A stretch of 7,546 nt of DNA from Deltaproteobacteria bacterium. GTDB taxonomy: Bacteria; Desulfobacterota; GWC2-55-46; DRQE01. A model generated the notes under the pieces. The model was not told the origin of the DNA. It did not search any database and worked only from the letters and a program-made list of their open reading frames with translations. Where the stretch lies: the NCBI GenBank assembly GCA_016219165.1, contig JACRCB010000137.1, positions 1 to 7,546 of the forward strand. The letters run 5' to 3'. Below, one piece after another: positions 5,017 to 7,546 of the stretch (position 1 is the stretch's first letter; each line of letters begins with the position of its first letter). A program made the translations under genes and the position numbers.

Positions 5017-6555
5017 TTATACAAGTCTTTCTCTTTTCTCTTTCTTTTTGTATTCGAGCCTGTTAAGGGCGTTTATATAAGCCCTTGCGCTCGCAACGAT
5101 GATGTCGGGATGCGCCCCCTGCCCCAGAACTATGTGGCCGTCCTCCTCAAGCCTTACGGTAACCTCTCCCTGCGCATCGGTTCCGCCGGTTATCGCATTG
5201 ACGGAATACCTGAGGAGCACGCTCTTCGTGCCCGTAATGCGCGCAATGGTCTTATATACCGCATCCACCGGGCCGTCCCCTTCCCCTTCCTCTTTAACCG
5301 CCTGCCCCCTCACCTCCATTGTAACGGCCGCCCTCGGCCGCACGTCCGTTCCGCTCCTGACGTCGAGGCCCATGAGTTTATACCCCTCATGCACCTCTAT
5401 CCTCAATATCTCATCCTGCACTACCGCCTCGATATCCTCGTCAAAGACCTCTTTCTTGGCGTCCGCAAGGCGTTTGAACCTGTCGAATGCCCGGATGAGG
5501 TCGTCTTCCCCGAGTTCGTATCCCAGTTCCTTAAGGCGCGCCTTGAATGCGTGCCTTCCCGAGTGTTTCCCGAGGATGAGTTTCGATTTGGATATGCCGA
5601 CGGATTCCGGCCTCATTATTTCATAGGTTGTCTTTTCCTTCAAAAGCCCGTCCTGGTGTATGCCGGATTCGTGCGCGAAGGCATTGTCCCCCACTATCGC
5701 CTTGTTGGGCTGCACGACCATGCCCGTGATGGCGGAGACAAGGCGGCTTGAGGGATAGAGGTGTTCGGTTACTATGCCCGTCTCCATCATTAGGATGTCT
5801 TTCCTTGTCTTGAGTATCATCACTATCTCTTCGAGCGAACAATTCCCGGCCCTCTCGCCTATGCCGTTTATCGTGCACTCGACCTGCCTTGCGCCGTTTA
5901 TGACCGCGGAAAGCGAGTTTGCAACCGCAAGCCCGAGGTCGTTGTGGCAGTGGACGGAAATAACGGCCCTGCCGATACCCGGGACATTTTCCTTTATGCC
6001 CTTTATAAGTTCCCCGAACTGGCGCGGGAGGGCGTACCCCACGGTATCCGGGATGTTCACCGTGGCCGCGCCCGCCCCTATTACGGCCCCTATCACCTCA
6101 TAGAGGTATTCAATCTGGGTCCTCGAGGCGTCCATCGGAGAGAACTCCACGTCGTCCGTATAACTCTTTGCAAGCCCTACCATCTCGACCGCCCTCTTAA
6201 GCGCCTCTTTCCTTGTAAGGCGGAACTGGTATTTAAGGTGTATGTCGGAGGTTGAGATGAACGTGTGTATCCTCACCCTCGGAGCGCCCTTCAACGCCTC
6301 CCACGCGGCGTTTATATCCTCCTCCCTTGCCCTGGCAAGGGAGCATACAACAGGACCTTCCACCTCGTGGGCTATCCTCTTTACACTCTCGAAATCCCCC
6401 GGAGAGGAGAAGGCAAACCCCGCCTCTATTATGTCTACACCGAGCCTGGCGAGCTGCCTTGCCACCCTTAATTTCTCCTCCGCGTTCATACTCGCCCCGG
6501 GCGACTGCTCTCCGTCTCTTAACGTCGTATCGAATATCCGCACCTTATCACCCAT
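5017..6555 (-). CDS. leuA: 2-isopropylmalate synthase
   Basis: LeuA condenses acetyl-CoA with 2-ketoisovalerate to give 2-isopropylmalate, the first committed and normally leucine-inhibited step. At 512 residues it is a full-length bacterial type. The N-terminal TIM-barrel domain opens with FDTTLRDGEQSPGASM (8-23), with catalytic R13 and metal ligand D14. Further ligands are H202 and H204 in VHCHNDLGLA, and N238 in GERAGNCSLEE. The subdomain motif AFAHESGIHQDGLLK is at 292-306. The C-terminal allosteric domain is intact (about 385-500), with GEGDGPVDAVYKTI and ASARAYINALNRL, so feedback inhibition by leucine is expected. Citramalate synthase and homocitrate synthase are relatives, but the adjacent leuCDB argues for isopropylmalate. 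The start ATG lies 12 bases after the pssA stop and has only a weak AGAGA site, so coupling to pssA translation is likely. Confidence 0.96.
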   Translation of the reverse strand: MGDKVRIFDTTLRDGEQSPGASMNAEEKLRVARQLARLGVDIIEAGFAFSSPGDFESVKRIAHEVEGPVVCSLARAREEDINAAWEALKGAPRVRIHTFISTSDIHLKYQFRLTRKEALKRAVEMVGLAKSYTDDVEFSPMDASRTQIEYLYEVIGAVIGAGAATVNIPDTVGYALPRQFGELIKGIKENVPGIGRAVISVHCHNDLGLAVANSLSAVINGARQVECTINGIGERAGNCSLEEIVMILKTRKDILMMETGIVTEHLYPSSRLVSAITGMVVQPNKAIVGDNAFAHESGIHQDGLLKEKTTYEIMRPESVGISKSKLILGKHSGRHAFKARLKELGYELGEDDLIRAFDRFKRLADAKKEVFDEDIEAVVQDEILRIEVHEGYKLMGLDVRSGTDVRPRAAVTMEVRGQAVKEEGEGDGPVDAVYKTIARITGTKSVLLRYSVNAITGGTDAQGEVTVRLEEDGHIVLGQGAHPDIIVASARAYINALNRLEYKKKEKRERLV

Positions 6556-6567
6556 CGGTCGTCTCTC

Positions 6568-7368
6568 TTATGCCTTATGGTCATGCCCTTCTTCTTTATA
6601 ATCCCTCTTCGCCGCCCTGAATATGGATTTACGCATCTCAAAGAGCATCCCTACCGGCCCGCTCACCACATAGCCGAACGTCAAAAGAAATATCATGAGG
6701 GGCGGTTCGGCCGCCACGAGAAGAAAGAGGAATATCAGACCCACGAGCAGCCGAAACGGCATCCTCCGCGAAAGGTTGAGTTCCTTGAAACTGTAGTACT
6801 TGACGTTGCTGACCATCAGGAAAGCGAGCGTGTAGACGATGATGAGTATGGTCAGGTGCTTCGTCATTTCCACGTGGCTGAAGTAGTGGAAGAGAAGCAC
6901 GGTAGAGGCAACAAGCGTTGCGGCCGCTGGTATCGGGAGGCCGTTAAAGCGCCTGCTCTCTATCGTAGTTATCTGCACGTTGAATCTCGCCAGCCTTAAG
7001 GCCCCGCACACGACATACAGAAAGGCCGCAAGCCACCCGTATCTTCCGAAGGGCCTCAAGGCCCATGTGAATATCAACATCGCCGGGGCAAGCCCGAACG
7101 CGACGAGGTCGGAGAGCGAGTCGTACTCCATGCCGAACTTACTCGTAGTCCCGGTAAGCCTCGCAATCCTTCCGTCAAGGCCGTCCAGGACCGCGGATAT
7201 GAGGATTGCTATTGCCGCAACCTCGAACTTCCCGTCCAGTGACGCGACTATCGAATAGAAGCCGCCGAATAAACTGGCGGAGGTCAAAAGATTCGGCAAT
7301 AAATAGACCCCCCTCGTTACACCCTTTTTCCTTATACCGCCCGCTGCGTTTATCTCTTTGTCGAGCAT
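6568..7368 (-). CDS. pssA: CDP-diacylglycerol--serine O-phosphatidyltransferase
   Basis: This integral membrane enzyme transfers a phosphatidyl group from CDP-diacylglycerol to L-serine, making phosphatidylserine, the precursor of phosphatidylethanolamine. The CDP-alcohol phosphatidyltransferase signature is complete: D62, D65-G66, A69-R70, G79, D83 and D87. Preceding it, RGVYLLPNLLTSASLFGGFYSI is typical of bacterial type II PssA. About seven or eight hydrophobic segments follow up to residue 243, then a charged tail ending GHDHKA. The 266-residue form starts at the ATG at 7368, preceded by GAGGAGGT five bases away. An in-frame TTG at 7488 would add 40 residues encoded by the palindromic repeat and is rejected. 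The gene sits 12 bases upstream of leuA. The psd gene, often its upstream neighbour, would lie outside the window. The neighbouring leu genes share no pathway with it. Confidence 0.93.
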   Translation of the reverse strand: MLDKEINAAGGIRKKGVTRGVYLLPNLLTSASLFGGFYSIVASLDGKFEVAAIAILISAVLDGLDGRIARLTGTTSKFGMEYDSLSDLVAFGLAPAMLIFTWALRPFGRYGWLAAFLYVVCGALRLARFNVQITTIESRRFNGLPIPAAATLVASTVLLFHYFSHVEMTKHLTILIIVYTLAFLMVSNVKYYSFKELNLSRRMPFRLLVGLIFLFLLVAAEPPLMIFLLTFGYVVSGPVGMLFEMRKSIFRAAKRDYKEEGHDHKA

Positions 7369-7372
7369 ACGA

Positions 7373-7381
7373 ACCTCCTCT
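7373..7381 (-). promoter_or_regulatory. pssA ribosome-binding site, decides the start
   Basis: The minus strand reads GAGGAGGT five bases before the ATG at 7368, a near-perfect Shine-Dalgarno. It fixes the pssA start inside the longer open frame that extends to 7488. No convincing -35/-10 pair is visible between it and the hairpins upstream, so transcription of the cluster probably begins outside the window. Confidence 0.8.
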
Positions 7382-7442
7382 CTTCCCCTTCTCAAAGACT
7401 CCGACCGCGCAGAACTCAGGGAACTCGGAAAAAAGCATTTTG

Positions 7443-7474
7443 GGGGGAAACCTTTCAGTAGAAAGGTTTCCCCC
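7443..7474. repeat. 14-bp perfect hairpin of the GGGGGAAACC...GGTTTCCCCC type upstream of pssA
   Basis: GGGGGAAACCTTTC (7443-7456) and GAAAGGTTTCCCCC (7461-7474) pair perfectly around a four-base loop. On the minus strand a short T-run (TGCTTTTTT) follows about six bases after the stem, so it may also work as an inefficient terminator. It resembles the hairpin at 2845-2879 in sequence and layout, consistent with a dispersed palindromic repeat. Confidence 0.75.
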
Positions 7475-7499
7475 AAACCCCTTTCCAAAGACTTTTAGT

Positions 7500-7541
7500 T
7501 TCCCCCTGCCGCACCCCCTTTCGGGGGTGCGGCAGGGGGAA
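7500..7541. repeat. 19-bp perfect GC-rich hairpin with GAAA tetraloop on the minus strand
   Basis: TTCCCCCTGCCGCACCCCC (7500-7518) pairs exactly with 7523-7541. The four-base loop reads TTTC on the plus strand and GAAA, a GNRA tetraloop, on the minus strand. That favours a minus-sense RNA structure, the same sense as the genes. The stem is followed by ACTAAAAG and not by a T-tract. It may be the end of the upstream transcript, a repeat unit or a processing/stability element. The window ends five bases beyond it. Confidence 0.75.
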
Positions 7542-7546
7542 GTTTA

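Noticed and set aside
5099..5751. Overlapping plus-strand frames of 175 and 213 codons
   Set aside because: They are antisense to the conserved leuA coding sequence, have no ribosome-binding site and no domain pattern.
7369..7488. 40-residue N-terminal extension of PssA from a TTG start
   Set aside because: The extension translates the palindromic repeat and has no Shine-Dalgarno, while the ATG at 7368 has a near-perfect one and gives the normal family length.
7369..7546. Leucine attenuator leader peptide or T-box upstream of the cluster
   Set aside because: No short frame with a run of Leu codons and no T-box signature was seen; only palindromes are present.

Overview
This window is a compact bacterial segment in which every gene I can support lies on the minus strand. 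The right three quarters form one leucine-biosynthesis gene cluster. Read in the direction of transcription (from high to low coordinates), the order is pssA (phosphatidylserine synthase), leuA (2-isopropylmalate synthase), leuC and leuD (isopropylmalate isomerase subunits), a small Pur-domain-like nucleic-acid-binding protein, and leuB (3-isopropylmalate dehydrogenase). To the left are two genes that each have a convincing sigma70-type promoter: a stand-alone Rossmann-fold protein of 131 residues, and the first 327 residues of a heavy-metal P1B-type ATPase that runs off the window. No tRNA, rRNA, CRISPR array, transposase or plus-strand gene is supported.

Organism: the base composition is moderately GC-rich (judged by eye, not computed). 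ATA (Ile) and AGG (Arg) codons are common, and the Shine-Dalgarno sites are clear. A pssA-leuA-leuCDB cluster with short archaeal/homoaconitase-type LeuC and LeuD subunits is an arrangement I associate with Desulfobacterota (former Deltaproteobacteria), Nitrospirota and related phyla. That assignment is an inference and could be wrong.

How the genes work together: LeuA condenses 2-ketoisovalerate with acetyl-CoA, LeuC plus LeuD isomerise the product through an [4Fe-4S] dehydratase, and LeuB oxidatively decarboxylates it to 2-ketoisocaproate, the direct precursor of leucine. PssA makes phosphatidylserine and appears to be only a transcriptional companion. The Pur-like gene overlaps the leuD stop codon by an ATGA junction, so it is probably translationally coupled. 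A slippery A8 run just upstream could also fuse it to LeuD by a -1 shift.

Non-coding structure is concentrated in three places. The 146 bases between the Pur-like gene and leuB hold two overlapping strong inverted repeats and a third weak hairpin at the leuB ribosome-binding site. The 178 bases upstream of pssA hold two more strong hairpins, one of which resembles a hairpin upstream of leuB. The 147 bases after leuB hold a promoter and a small dyad.

Most worth following up are the Pur-domain gene inside the leu operon, the possible LeuD-Pur frameshift fusion, the palindromic repeat family, the solo Rossmann protein and the double-YHS metal ATPase.
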